This document shows, piece after piece, positions 1-11,507 of a DNA stretch of 64,000 nt. The stretch lies in the NCBI RefSeq assembly GCF_009727055.1, contig NC_052350.1:34776763-34840762 (forward strand). Direction: 5' to 3'. A program made the position numbers and the translations under genes. The DNA is from Benincasa hispida. Taxonomy: Eukaryota; Streptophyta; Magnoliopsida; Cucurbitales; Cucurbitaceae. The stretch's first letter is position 1; each line of letters opens with the position of its first letter. The notes beneath the pieces were generated by a model. That model was not told where the DNA came from. It searched no databases and worked only from the letters and a program-made list of their open reading frames with translations.

Positions 1-3
1 GAT

Positions 4-681
4 ATGCATCTGTCGTTGATCGAATTTGCATATAACAACAATTACCATTCAAGTATCGGAATGGAACCGTATGAGGCACTATACGGAAGACCATGTAGAA
101 CTCCGATATGTTGGAATGAGGTTAGTGAAAGGAAATTACTAGGTCCAGAACTTGTTCAGCAGACATCAGACAGTGTTAAGATTATAAGAGATAATCTTAA
201 GACAGCTCAAGACAGGCAAAAGAGTTATGCCGATATGCGGAGAAGAGAATTGGAATTTGAAGTTGGTGTTAAAGTATTTTTTAAGTTGTCTCCGTGGAAA
301 GGAATACTCAGTTTTGGTAGGAAAGAGAAGTTAAGCCCGAGGTATATTAGACCTTACGAGATAATAGAAAGAGTTAGCCCAATGGCATATAGGCTGGATT
401 TACCTCCAGAGTTAACCCGTATCCATGATGTGTTTCATGTGGCAATGCTTAGAAAGTATGTGCCAGATCCTACCCATGTGTTGCCTAAGCAAACAATACA
501 ATTGAAAGAGAATTTGTCTTACGAAGAAGAGCCAGTGGAGATTGTTGATAGAAAAGAACAAGTCTTAAGGAATAAAACAATCCCATTGGTAAAGGTACTA
601 TGGCGGAACCATAGCATAGAAGAAGCAACATGGAAAGTTGAAGAGAAAATCAGAAACAAGTATCCGCAGTTGTTTAATTGA
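4..681 (+). CDS. Ty3/Gypsy chromovirus pol, C-terminal part (integrase tail plus chromodomain), 5' end outside window
   Basis: This 225-codon open frame is the end of a Gypsy polyprotein. Residues 1-40 carry the end of the integrase core region (FAYNNNYHSSIGM, YEALYGRPCRTP). Around 110-150 lies the GPY/F-like module (SPRYIRPYEI, YRLDLPPEL, VFHVAMLRKY). Residues about 175-224 form a chromodomain (EEEPVEIVDR, VLWRNHSIEEATW, YPQLF), which by analogy steers integration to heterochromatin. The pairing of integrase with a C-terminal chromodomain places it in the chromovirus lineage, Del/Tekay-like by look. It stops at 681, shortly before a purine tract (about 719-728) and the LTR at 733, the normal 3' architecture. 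No internal stop is seen in the visible part, so this copy is younger than most in the window. The catalytic D,D,E residues are upstream of the window. Confidence 0.93.
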   Translation: MHLSLIEFAYNNNYHSSIGMEPYEALYGRPCRTPICWNEVSERKLLGPELVQQTSDSVKIIRDNLKTAQDRQKSYADMRRRELEFEVGVKVFFKLSPWKGILSFGRKEKLSPRYIRPYEIIERVSPMAYRLDLPPELTRIHDVFHVAMLRKYVPDPTHVLPKQTIQLKENLSYEEEPVEIVDRKEQVLRNKTIPLVKVLWRNHSIEEATWKVEEKIRNKYPQLFN

Positions 682-732
682 CGGACTTGTAGCAAAATTT
701 CAAGGATGAAATTTTCATAAGGGAGATGTAAA

Positions 733-2941
733 TGTGAACCCTGGATCCTAATTTCTCTACTTGAGTATTTTCCCTACTGAGACCAATATGGTGAGTAGGT
801 TGATGTGGAGACTAATCTGTAATTGTAGGGAAAAGGGTGAGAAATTAGAAAAAAAAAAGTGTGAATTTGAAAGCTTGACGATTGGGGAAAACTTGGAAAA
901 TTTGGCTAAGTATGACCCATGTGTTGGAAGCTAGAAAATTGACTAAGTGTTGTCCATGCATTGGTATAGCTCATTTAGAGGTTATTTGGGGCGTTGAAGG
1001 AAGCCAAAGTGTGGCCAAGAGAAATGCATGTGGCAGCCAATGTCTTGAGAGGTTAGAACAACGCATGAGGCATCCAAATGTCTTAAGAGGTTAGAACAAC
1101 GCATGCGGCAGCCTCAAGTTGCACGGACAAGGGCATTGCGTGTTGAAGTTGCACGTGCTGGTTGATCAAGGAGCTGTTTACATGATGGACGTGATGGCAT
1201 GTGGCCATGCTACGCGATGGAAACATGCGGCAGTGCGACAATAGAGGCATGCGGCGATGAATGCGGCAGTGCTACGTGATGGATACGGTAGTGCTACGCA
1301 GAACCAAGTTGCGTCGATTAGATGCACAAGGTAAGATTGAATGAACGCCTACGCCGATTGAGGGTGTTCGGACATAGGAAGGTTGCAGCATTTTGATGGG
1401 CGCATTTGTGGTTAGGTGACCACATATGAGATTGGATAGACGCATGTAAGGTCGTCATCCGTACATGTGGCTTGTTGGGAAGAAATCTTAAGCCTTAAGC
1501 AAATGAGGTGGACGCACAAGAAGACATGCAAATTTAAGCATTTTGTGTTGGCTAATGAAGAGGAAGAAACCTTAGTTTGCGGTGATTTGAGGGTTGTGTT
1601 AATAATGTGAGGAAGAGACACTTGGACATACGGCCAAGTAGGAGGTGTCGGCTTTGGAGAGATTTTGGATGCCTATAAATAGGGCCAAAGAATTCTCTTC
1701 AGACCACAATTGAAAAGAATATTAAGAAGAGCGTGAAAGTTGATTAAACTATGCGTTGATAGCAAATCTATGCGTCGGTCATAAAGCTTCAAGAGGAGAC
1801 GCAGTTAGACAGTGAAGTCTGGAAATAGCATCAACTGGGGACAAGGAGTTCTACCAGTATACTCGTGTGTTTGGAGTGATTCTAAAGCCACCCGAAAGCT
1901 CCGTGAGTCTAGTTTTCAGGGTAGGGCTGCCGGATAAGAAGCTCTAAGGGATCGGGCTGAAAACTGAGGAAAAGACAGAAGGGTTAAGCTGTCAGGTATG
2001 CTTGGGCCAGTCTTGAAGATTTTTTTATTCCAGCCAAACAACGAGGAGTTCTGAGCTCATATTTTAGGTTAAGCTTCATGAGAAGAGAATGTTTGGAGAA
2101 GGAAGTATCTCAAAATAAGGCTTAGAACTATGAGTAATCTGAGTTTTAAATTGAATATGGATTTTAGGGGTTCAAAAGGGAGCCTGAGGTACCCAAAAAT
2201 ATGACGGTACTTAGTATGCCCCCGTGCATGTAGGTAGTTAAAGTCAGAGATTGAGCAAAAGGGTTCTCTCTTGACTAGCAGTCAGAAATTGAGTAAAAGG
2301 ATTCTCTCTTGACTAGCAGTTGATGTTGGGATTTAATCACAGTAGGGTTATTCTCGACTAAGGAAAAGTTTTAATGTTTTCTGATAAAAACAGCTTTATA
2401 TGTTTTATGCTTGGAAAATGTTTATACAGCAATACAAGGTTACTATAGAAGTTTATATTTCGGTTTAATCTCTTTATTGAGACTATTGCATGAGAATCAG
2501 TTTTCTTTCTTAAGTCACTCACTGGGCTAGCAAGCTCACCCCATTTTCAAATGTTTTCCTTTTCCCCAGGTAGTGGTAAAATCCTCAGAAGATAGCTCTG
2601 CATTTGCTCTGCCACTAAAGAACAAAGATATTGTAACTCGTCTATTAGGTGGTTACTATAAATATTATACATAGGTTACAGTTGTTCATTTAGGGACTAA
2701 GATTTTAGGTATCGGGACTTGTGAAACTAGTAATGTAATTACTCTATATATATACTATGTTGTTTTTTAAAACTTTTTAAATTTTGGCCTAAGAGCCATC
2801 CGCTGTATATGAGTTTTTACATGGGTATCAGAGTTATTTTCGCAAGAGTTATTAGGCAGTAAGTGTCAACAAAAGTGTTGATAACTACTACAGTCATGTC
2901 CTTTTCTAGGATCATAGGGTAGTCTGGGACGGGGTGTGACA
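733..2941 (+). mobile_element. 3' LTR of the chromovirus at 1-681
   Basis: It starts TGTGAACCC just after the purine-rich tract and ends GGGGTGTGACA, the same termini as the other chromovirus LTRs here (20299, 29098, 60846). A TATA box (TATAAAT, 1674-1680) followed by a CT-rich stretch marks the likely LTR promoter. No primer-binding site follows 2941; the next base continues a gag frame of a different element, so this is the outer 3' LTR of an element inserted in that gag. AGAGG at 2942-2946 is the predicted right copy of the target duplication; the left copy would be outside the window. Small open frames inside (882, 1412, 2817) are not genes. Confidence 0.85.
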
Positions 2942-3602
2942 AGAGGTTACTTGGGAGGAATTTGGAAAAGCCTTCCATGAACAATTCTATCCCCAAACAT
3001 TCCACGATGCAAAGCGATATGAATTTCTTAAACTCGTACAAGGCTCATTATCAGTAGTCGAGTATGATCAAAAGTATATCGAACTTAACAAATATGCCAC
3101 CAGCATAATACTAGATGAAACTGAAAGGTGTAGACGATTTGAGGAAGGGCTATGAGCTGAGATACGAACACACATAATTGCCAGCATGGAAAGGCAAGAA
3201 TTTCATAAATTAGTGGAAACAACGTTACGTGTTGAGGCTATCCTAAGAGCACCAACAGAACTAGAATCCGAGGGGTGGAGAGAAAAGAGTTAGAAATTCT
3301 CCTTGGGGGTTCTAAATAAAAAGATAAGTAAGACCAATTTTGGAAAGCAGAAAACAAAAATGGAGCCTACTCTGGAAGAAGGACACATGTCCAAGGAATC
3401 TATAGAAAGTACCCAAAGGCCGTGGTGTTCAAATTATAAGAGGTATCACTTGGGAACTGATAGGGAGGGGCGAATGTGTGCTATAACTATGGAGAAATTG
3501 GTCATTACAAACGAAACTGCCCTCAGTAAGGAAAGGAGGATAAAGGCAAAGGGAAAACCTCGGAAGCATAGACAGATGCATACTATTTTCTATTATAAAT
3601 GA
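2942..3602 (+). pseudogene. Gypsy gag fragment, broken
   Basis: Translation starts directly after the upstream LTR with a retrotransposon gag domain (VTWEEFGKAFHEQFYP, then YATSIILDETERCRRFEEGL). The same gag is present, with its N-terminal part, at 41326-42127, where VTWEEF follows a normal gag start. Stops interrupt it near 3153 and 3290. In the open stretch 3303-3602 the first zinc knuckle is frameshifted: CSNYKRYHLG is visible in frame, but the second CCHC half is not. The 5' half of this gag should lie left of the window, beyond the chromovirus that split it. Non-functional as read. Confidence 0.8.
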
Positions 3603-3699
3603 TTGTATAAAATTACTCTCATGTAAATATGTTTTGTTTGTGTTCAATAAAATATATTTTGACAATCTATGTTTATTTGTTGAAATGATTGTTAATTAG
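3603..3699. other. AT-rich spacer with poly(A)-signal-like motif between gag and zinc-knuckle ORF
   Basis: A short AT-rich stretch with AATAAA near 3646-3651. It separates the broken gag from the next ORF and contains no coding sequence that I can recognise. Confidence 0.4.
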
Positions 3700-4041
3700 A
3701 TGGGATCAAGTCAAGCAAGACACCCTTTATGTGGAAGGTGTGGGAAGTACCACCTCAGAGAATGTTTGAAGGGAACAGATAAATGCTATATTTGTAGGCG
3801 TACAGGGCATAAAGGGAAACAGTGCCCAGAGTTTCTACGTTTCCATAGTCACCGGGAACCAACCTTTGACATAAGTAAAGACTACCCCTGTCGTAGATGT
3901 CATAAAAGCCATCTAAGAGACCAAGAAGGGAGAGAGGGTCTATGCCTCAAATGTGAAAAACCCTGTTACCATTGTAAGGATTGTCCAACCAATAATCCGG
4001 CCAGTAGCTCGGGAGGAAATCAAGCTTGGAAGGATTACTAG
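3700..4041 (+). CDS. Small ORF with two double zinc-knuckle modules, gag-derived
   Basis: This 113-residue frame starts at an ATG and has no internal stop. It reads as two copies of a nucleocapsid module. Module 1 is CGRCGKYHLREC (C-x2-C-x3-H-x3-C) followed by CYICRRTGHKGKQC, a canonical C-x2-C-x4-H-x4-C knuckle and RNA-binding type. Module 2 is CRRCHKSHLRD followed by CLKCEKPCYHCKDC, a degenerate version of the same pair. AATAAA-like signals lie just upstream and downstream. It sits between a broken gag and the purine tract and LTR at 4183, where protease, RT and integrase would be expected, and no pol remnant is seen between. It may be a separate nucleocapsid ORF of a non-autonomous gag-only element, or a chance survivor of an internally deleted element. 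Expression is unknown. Confidence 0.55.
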   Translation: MGSSQARHPLCGRCGKYHLRECLKGTDKCYICRRTGHKGKQCPEFLRFHSHREPTFDISKDYPCRRCHKSHLRDQEGREGLCLKCEKPCYHCKDCPTNNPASSSGGNQAWKDY

Positions 4042-4182
4042 TATTAAAATAGAAATAAAAGTGCTTGTAAATAGAAACTATGTGAATGAATAAAGTTGTA
4101 AAAGGTTGAGAAAAATAAATTAAGTGATGTTTATAGTAATGCTTCAAATTTCAGAACGAAATTTCTTTAAGGGGAGGATAAA
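4042..4182 (+). other. 3' untranslated tail with polypurine tract
   Basis: Non-coding, AT-rich, with AATAAA-like motifs (about 4090). It ends in the purine-rich block AAGGGGAGGATAAA (about 4169-4182) directly before the LTR start, as expected for plus-strand priming of reverse transcription. Confidence 0.65.
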
Positions 4183-4906
4183 TGTGAAACTTGCATTCCT
4201 ATTTCCCTGTTTAAGCTAATAACTAGGAGAACCTGACTAGGTATGAAACCCTATGCTAAAAAGGAAGAACTCTAAGTGTTGAATAAATGTCCTTCAAAAA
4301 GTTTGGAATTTAACTAATGGAAATTTAACTAAGTGCAAGGTTAACACAGAATCAGGCGTTTGGTGTTAAACGCATAAAATAAAACAAAGTCAAGGAATAT
4401 CATGTGTGAATTTGTGAAGTTGAATGCATTACATGAAAGTCACCCATGCATTGAGAGAGCGTGAGCAAGAGCAGAGAAAGCGAGAGGTTAAACGCAAGGC
4501 ACTAGGGAGACAATTGTGTAGCAAATGAGTGGCGCTACACGATGAGGTAGACAATCGTGTAGCAAATGAGCAATGCTACACGATGAGGTAGATGATCATC
4601 TAGTAAGTGAGCGGCGTAACACGATAAGGCAGACGATCGTGTAGGCGAGCGCTGGATGAGTGTGTAGCAATGCGCGGAGCTAAGCGATGTGCTAGACGAT
4701 CGTGAAGATGCGTGCGATGTTAAAAGATGAGAATTGACGCGTTAGACGATCGGACTATATGATAGGCAAAGTACTACATGATCAGTGTAAGTGCTAGACG
4801 ATAAGCATAGAAGCTAGACGATAGCGCTAGACGATAGCGTTAAGCATTAAGTGATGCGCGAGTGCTAAGTGATGGGCTACACGATGGCGCTACGTGATGG
4901 GCATAG
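4183..4906 (+). mobile_element. Chromovirus-type LTR, 5' portion, cut by a Copia LTR
   Basis: It begins TGTGAAACTTGCATTCC after a purine tract and closely matches the LTR starts at 29098 and 56655, so all three are one subfamily. About 724 bp remain before the Copia LTR starts at 4907. The rest of the LTR is not found on the far side, where the RALF repeat unit begins, so a deletion accompanied or followed the insertion. Confidence 0.78.
4500..4905. repeat. Degenerate CGATCG/hairpin minisatellite in LTR
   Basis: Tandem, imperfect units in which ATCGTGTAGC-like and GCTACACGAT-like arms face each other across about 10 bases, alternating with GAGGTAGA linkers. Further on the motif decays to GCTAGACGATAG-type units. 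Equivalent arrays lie in the other LTRs of this family. Confidence 0.7.
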
Positions 4907-6630
4907 TGTTGGAAATGTCCCAAACTCGCAATTCGTGTTAAACATTCTATTTAATCAATAACAATGACTTGTTGATTTTGCAACTTATTATGAAAATCCA
5001 ATAAATGCATCCTTGCCTATAGTCTGAATGCTGTAACTTTATGTAGTGACATAAACAGGATCAAGTTGATAGTATATAGCCTAAATAGTCTAATAAGTAT
5101 TTGGATGAAATTGGGTATCTCATCTTGGTAACACTATTGCATGCAGCCCACTCTGTAGTTATTACAAGAAGTTGTAGGGTTCTACAAATGATGTGATCCA
5201 CAAATCGTTCATGTTGAGACATGAGAGTGGGGGCATCCTATGCAATGAGTTTGCATATAGACTGGACCACGAAAAGAGTCGTTTTTCTTTATAACGACTG
5301 TTTACTGTTAAAACTGACTATTTCATTTATTATATAACCTAAGTTAACACAATCTTAATCTTGAGCTAGCTATGAACTCCTGTTTGTTCGGGATTATCCT
5401 TTGATCTGCAAATGGTGAGAGTAGTTCAACAGCACTGCTCAATAATCTTAACATTTTGGGGATAAGACCGGATGAATAGCTGGGGACATAGCCTTGCAAG
5501 ATGGAATTCACTCCTACCCTATTCAGAGTTCTCTTAAGTACTAATTCCAGGTCTTGAACAATCGGGACCCTGCCTTCTCATGATAGAGAAAGGATTTGTT
5601 TTATAGAGATTATGAATCAGAATTATTCATTAGAGGATCAGTAGGAACTTAAGGAACAAGATGTAGTCACAGGGGTAAAACGGTATTTTTGACCTAATTG
5701 TGATTACGAACAACCTGTGAAGGATCGACTTACTGATTGTGGTTATTAAATGGACATAATATATCTATAGTGAAGGGAGTTTAACTATGGGCTATAGTGG
5801 AGTGTCCCATTAGTTAACGAATGGGGGGTTAGATCGGACTAATGAGTTTAGCTGATTAATCTCAAATCGTTGAAGCCCATGATCTGTAGGTCCGCAAAGT
5901 CCCCCTACTAGCTCGTAAATGGATAAGCTTTAGGGTAGCTTGAGAGATTAATTTAAAACGTTCAAATTAAACGGAATAAGAGAATAAATATTTAAATATG
6001 ATTTAAATATATAAAGATGATTATTGTGCAAAAATTAATTTAATATTTGATATTAAATTAATTAATTTTTTAAGTTAATTTATGAAATTAATTTAAGAAA
6101 ATTAAATTTTTAATTAAAATGATTTAATATCTTTTTAGTTTTAAAAGGAAAATGAAAATCGTTTTGCATGGTTTTACATAATGGAAAAAGAGTTTTCTCC
6201 ATTATTATCATCTTTATGCTCACACACAAAACATGATCTTCTCGACTTTGATTCTCCAAGCATGAGCTGCAAGTCATGTACTCCATCTCTTTGCATGTTC
6301 ATTCTAGTATATAAAGAAGATTGGAGTTATTGGAGAGAAGAAGATAATTACAGAATTTCGAAAGAATTTTCTCTGAAAAAGAAGCTTTCTTCTTCAGTTG
6401 TACTGCTATGAGTTTCTCTGGTTTCTTCACATCTTCAAGCTGTTCTTAAGTCTCACAACACTGCCTAAAGCTCCAAGAGCATAGTAGAGAAGGCTTTGAG
6501 GTGGTTCATGTTGATAACAAGAGAAGACTGCAGCTGAACAGGCGTTTTCTTGGAGAGTTCATCAAAGGTATGTTCATAAAACCCACTTTTTGTGAAAGAG
6601 CATACTTTAGTTTTTGCTAAAATTAGTGAC
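4907..6630 (+). mobile_element. Copia-type LTR, probably truncated at its 3' end
   Basis: It starts TGTTGGAAATGTCCC. It shares many blocks with the other Copia LTRs here (plus strand at 42128, minus strand at 22650-24506): the cassette around GGGGGCATCCTATGCAATG, the CAAATGGTGAGAG-like block, and the ATTTAAATAT AT-rich tract. Its end near GTGACA at about 6630 is shorter than the related copies and abuts RALF unit A. No internal region follows, so it is a solo or truncated LTR. The open frame at 6181-6411 lies inside it and shows no gene character. Confidence 0.72.
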
Positions 6631-7590
6631 ATGGAATCATCTGATGAGCATAACAATTAGCACCACAACGATGAGCGCTCAAGCTAGGACAAGAGCGTAG
6701 CTACACTCTCCTCAGCATTGCAACGCTCGGCTACTGTCTATAAATATGTTATGACTTTTAGGTCAAAGACATCATGATTTCTAGCCTGGTCATCTGCTGT
6801 TCCCTACCTAACTTTTCCCTCTCTCAATCATCGCCATTTTAATTTTCATATATTTCATTGAAGATTCTTGTCGCTAATGAGTGGCTAAGGTAATTTGTAC
6901 TTGAGGATAGGATTTTTTAGACAATTGCACTTGAAAAGTTGTATTTTTTGGGATGTAATTGTTGTAAACTCTCTTGAAGTTTTTATTATATTTCCATTGA
7001 AGCATTTTGACAGGCTTGATAATTCTCGATAAATGATCTTTGTGTGCAATGTTCATTTATCATTTGCGTAAACAATGAATTTAGTAGCATGATTAGGGAG
7101 TGAGTGCTTAATTAGAGGAAATCCTTGACTTTGACATTCGTGAACTAATTAACGGAAAGAGATAAATCGCATGTTCGATTTGGGTTTTCTAGTCTATCAT
7201 TTATCAGTAATAATCCCCAATGAACTTAATGTAAATTACGATAGTTTTCTAGGCTTCTTTGGTTCAAAATAATGTTGAAGAATTTAGTTCAAATTAGATT
7301 CAATCTAGTTTGATAATTACAGATGTTTAGTGATTAGTTTCATTAAACGATTGAGCGTTTATTTGCAACTGCCATTGATTTCTAGTATTTAATGAGCGAA
7401 AAATATGTAGAATCTGCTCCTACTGTCGAGTAATTTTCCTAATTGAATTTTTAAAGAAACATCTCATTGTTCACTTTATTTCCTTGAAAATTACCTTTCA
7501 TTGTCTTTTTATTTTCTTGAATGATCAACTATAACCACCCCCCCTCCACCCCCGCGGACCGTTAAAATTTGATTAATTATTCTATATATA

Positions 7591-9209
7591 TGTAACGACC
7601 AGATCCGTACATAATAAGTTCAAGTTACGACATGCATACTTAGACTTTCTATCATGAGATGAGTTTTGGTAAAAATTTCAAAAGAACACATCTAAAATTT
7701 TATGAATTAAATATAAAAAATATAGAAAAGTTTATTTTACAAAGTGCCAGGATCCTTAAACATTAGCGTAGTAGAACAAAATGGCTATATCACCAAAATA
7801 GTGAGTTTGATGGTTGGCCACTTGAGCGACGTCCAGTCATGCCACCTATGTTGTGTCCTTACCTAAAAAGTCTGTAAAATAGGATGAGTATATAATATAT
7901 CCAGTAAGTATTTCTCAATTAAGGTAGTGATCAAATGCATAGTCACATGCAATATGTCATGAAAATATATGATTGAGACCCAAAACATAAACTTATAATA
8001 GCATGAGGTGGTAGGTTATGCTTCCAACGTAAGTTCCTCCGTCGTGGTAGGAAGATGAGGACTTAAGCAAAAACTAATCCATCTGATGATTAGTGGGTCA
8101 TGCAGTCAGTAGGGCCAAAGTCGCATCCAACATCAAACATTAGCATAAACATAAGGTTGGATTAGAGGGGTGCAACCATATATACTATGCTAGTCCCTAG
8201 CATAAACATAACGTAAGATTGGGCCTAGAGGGGTGAAACTATACATGCCCTGTCAGCCTTGGGAGCATAACCTATACCTAATTAAAACTTGATCTTAACA
8301 TAATCGTGAACAAACATAATACATGGGGTCCCTTGTAGAAAAACATGTTTTAAACATGTAATGTAACATAACAATAAAAACATAATAAAGAAACATATGA
8401 ATGGTACACTACCATAAAACACTTAAAAAGAAGGTGAGATAAACTACTTACCTTTACTGCAATCCTAATTGTTCCTTATGGTTTGATCTTGAAATACTTT
8501 TGATTCTTCTTTATCACTTTTCGTTTTTTTTTTCTTTCGACAAAGTGCCCCACTTCCCTATTTATAGGGAAGTTTTAACCGACCTCCCTTTTTTTTCTTT
8601 CTTTTTTTTATGTTTATCTCTTTTTTATATATATATTTATCTTCTTTTTTATGTTTATTTTCGTTTAATATTTATCTTTCTCTGTATAGATATATATATA
8701 CTATATATATATTATATATATATATATATCCTCTTTTTTGTTTTTTTAATGTTTATTTTCTTTTATTATTTATCTTCTTTTTTTTATATATTTATCTTTT
8801 TTTTAATGTTATCTTCTTTATATTTATCTTTTTTTTTTTTTTAATGTTTAACTTCTTTATATCTATCTCTTTAAAAAAAAAAAAAAAAACAAATTTATCG
8901 TTATTATCTTAAACCCTCTATCATATTATTTATTTATTATTATTATTATTATTTCCATTTGTTTCAAAATATTCACATTGTCATTATTTTTATTTTATAG
9001 ATTTTTTATTTACATGGACATTTTCTTAATTTCAAATCCAATATTATGTTGTTTAACTTATTTTATGACCAGTAAGATTTATAGGCCAAAATTTTAAACA
9101 TAGTGGCTTAAACTTAGAATTTGTTTACTAATAACTAATTTAATCTTGAACCTTAATAATATTCATTATTTAATTTTCTATAAATTTGTATACAACTTGA
9201 GTTGTTACA
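7591..9209 (-). mobile_element. Solo LTR with perfect target duplication
   Basis: Termini are TGTAACGACC and GTTGTTACA, a TG...CA frame with a TGTAAC/GTTACA inverted end, flanked on both sides by ATATA (7586-7590 and 9210-9214). Unit B has the uninterrupted site. No internal coding region remains, so this is a solo LTR left by recombination. It is the reverse orientation of the LTR at 30162-32028: the block at about 8130-8270 (two units reading GGGTGCAACCATA-like) corresponds to the 63-bp minisatellite there. Superfamily is not determined. Confidence 0.88.
8585..8960. repeat. T-rich and TA low-complexity tract inside the solo LTR
   Basis: Runs of T, TA and TTTATCTTC dominate, followed by an A run near 8873-8890 and TTA repeats. 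The 100- to 114-codon frames here are translation of low-complexity DNA (F/Y/I/L only), not genes. Confidence 0.85.
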
Positions 9210-9845
9210 ATATAGATCATAGCATTCCCTATGAGACAACCTTCCCACTAGCCTACCAAGTCTTCGAGAGCGGTTAAAAAATCTATTTTTATTAGTCTCG
9301 CGGGTAGGCTTCGAACAATGTCACCTCTAAATAAACCCAGATCTCATTTACTGAAAAAAAATACCTTCACCAACATAATCTATTCGCCCTCAGCTCGAAC
9401 ATCTCAAACCAAGCTCACCGAAAGAACCTTTTCTACAACTCTTAAACTATGTGGCACTAGCACTTTACAAATGCCTTTAAATATCTCATCTAGCAACAAA
9501 TTATGATGGGTAACGTTAATTGAATTCAATGGGTATTCAAGATCTTCAAGAAAAACAACAAGACACAAAAATAATTACCCACAACAACCAATCTGGCGAG
9601 CCGCGGCGATGTACGGATGGTGAGTGTGGGCTGTTGATAGTCTGGTCTGTAGCACAATCCGGCCACGTTTTTAGTATCCTTAAATTTGTTCGGACTGATG
9701 GTCATTAATTTTTGATTTCCTAAGAAAAATCAGATAAGATAATTAATTTAAATTGAGTTGATAAGAGAAATTTGGATTTAATACAAAATTGAGAGAATTG
9801 GGTGTAATTTTCTTAAACGATTTCTTTTCCTTCCCACAGTATTCG

Positions 9846-10299
9846 TGTCACACCTCCTCCCAGGTTATCCTCTTATACCGTAAGGGGATGTGACAGCAGC
9901 AGTTACCGACCTACTTGCAAGCACGTATTGCCTAACTTACCTATATAACTTACTTAAAACCTTGTTATGCAATTACAACTCAGCGACACAATAATCTATG
10001 ACTTGAACCTCACAAGCTCTATGCATTGTTGTCCTTCGCTTTAATGCTTAACTCCTTTTAACCTCTACAAACTTAACCTCATCTCATGCATTAATGTTTC
10101 CTAACACCAAATGCATGGTTTCTTTTGACTTCATACCTAGCCAAAATTTACTAGATAAGGCTCAACTGAATGCTACTCAACGAAAAACTATTTAAAGACT
10201 TAGAATTTTTCCTTTTTCTTCAACATAGGATATAACTTACACTTTGTTAATTTTCTTAACTACCTGCTTAATTAGGGAGATTGAGATCCGGGTTTCACA
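9846..10299 (-). mobile_element. Short (454 bp) chromovirus-type LTR remnant, minus orientation, copy in unit A
   Basis: Read on the minus strand it starts TGTGAAACCCGGATCTC, contains a CTTAAGCAG-like block typical of the chromovirus LTRs here, and ends GGTGTGACA. It is far shorter than the 2.2-2.6 kb full LTRs. The same block, also 454 bp, is in unit B (14145-14598), so it was present before the tandem duplication. No clean target duplication is visible. The following 10300-10730 is non-coding in both units. Confidence 0.65.
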
Positions 10300-11423
10300 A
10301 CAAAAATCTCATGAATACAAAAGAAAAATAGAAATAGACTCTTAACTCATCTTAAATACTTACCTCTGGCCTCAAATCGTCCTTAAAAGCAAGAAGATTA
10401 TGCTTAATGATGAAAATGAATGGAAGAGAATAAGTGTTTAAACTAGAGAGGAGAAGAATAGAGGAGCGAAAATGGAAAATTGGTGTGATCATCAAGAAAA
10501 ACGGCAGGAAAATTCTTTTATTAAACCAAAGCGATGTGGTGGCACCAGGGTGCAACATTCCCACGTCGGAGGGCCGAAAACCCCTATTCTCAAAGTGCAG
10601 TGCTACGCATAGCGTTTCGACGCACGTGTGACTTCCGTCAAATGTTGTAGCATCACGATGCCATAAGACATTGGACTCCTTTAATAACATGACATTCTTC
10701 AATTTTTATCGCGCATTCGCATCATCACCCTAACATAAAAACAAATTATCAAAGTTAGATGTCAATTTTTATTATGTTATGATGTAGACTTTGTATTTTA
10801 TAAAAAAAAAAATGGATCTTTAATTAGTTTATTGGTTTATTAATTCAAATAAACATCATTAAATCTTAACTCTAATTTCTACAATAGTGACGAAATTGTT
10901 AAAGTTTTGAAAGTACAAGGACTAAATTGTTACATCTTAATTTTTAGGTACTAAATTGTTAAAAAACTGAAAGTTCGAGGACTAAATAATCGAAATCAAA
11001 ATTTTATAGACAAAATTGTTTCTTTTCGAGATGTTTTGGGACTAAAAGTGATTTTTAACAATTAATTTATATACACAAGGACTAAAATTCGATCATGGAT
11101 TGCTTAATTACTTTTTTAACATCTGTAATTTCACGTTTTATTTCCCCGAATACATTATGTAATTTTTTGATTTCATAAATATATTGTCAAAAATAAATTC
11201 TTACATCCCAACGAAACGTTTTTGTAACCAACTACTAGAAAATTGGAGATTATTTTGTGTGCATTAGTTATTTATGTAATCCCTATTTAAAGAATAAACC
11301 AACTTGGTCATTTAGTTGAACCTACAAGTTGGCAAAAATGTGTTCTTGCTGAGTTAGATTCTAAGAAGATAAACATATGCAACAAATAGTGTAACCATCT
11401 TATATTAAAAATAGCTATTTGAA

Positions 11424-11435
11424 TATATAAATATT
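11424..11435 (+). promoter_or_regulatory. Probable TATA box of RALF gene 1
   Basis: TATATAAATATT lies 84 bp upstream of the ATG, giving a likely 5' leader of about 50 bases. The identical motif stands at the same distance before the second gene (17843-17854), in flanks that are otherwise diverged by indels. Confidence 0.6.
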
Positions 11436-11507
11436 CTTACCTTTTGAATTCCATCTTATCACAAGGGACTCACGTTTTAAGTTTTGTAATAGAGTTTGTT
11501 ATCAACG

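Noticed and set aside
4500..4905. CRISPR-like or tRNA-like array in the hairpin repeats
   Set aside because: Plant LTR context, units too degenerate and without unique spacers; the arms do not fold as tRNA cloverleafs.
6181..6411. 76-codon ORF near unit A as a possible host gene
   Set aside because: Part of a Copia LTR; not conserved in the related LTRs at 42128 or 22650.
8500..8912. Two overlapping ORFs of 100-114 codons, membrane-protein-like
   Set aside because: Translation of T-rich and TA repeats inside a solo LTR; hydrophobicity is a by-product of base composition.
9318..9708. Two 62-codon ORFs in unit A
   Set aside because: The corresponding stretch in unit B (about 13640-14010) is frameshifted and broken in several places; no similarity recognised.
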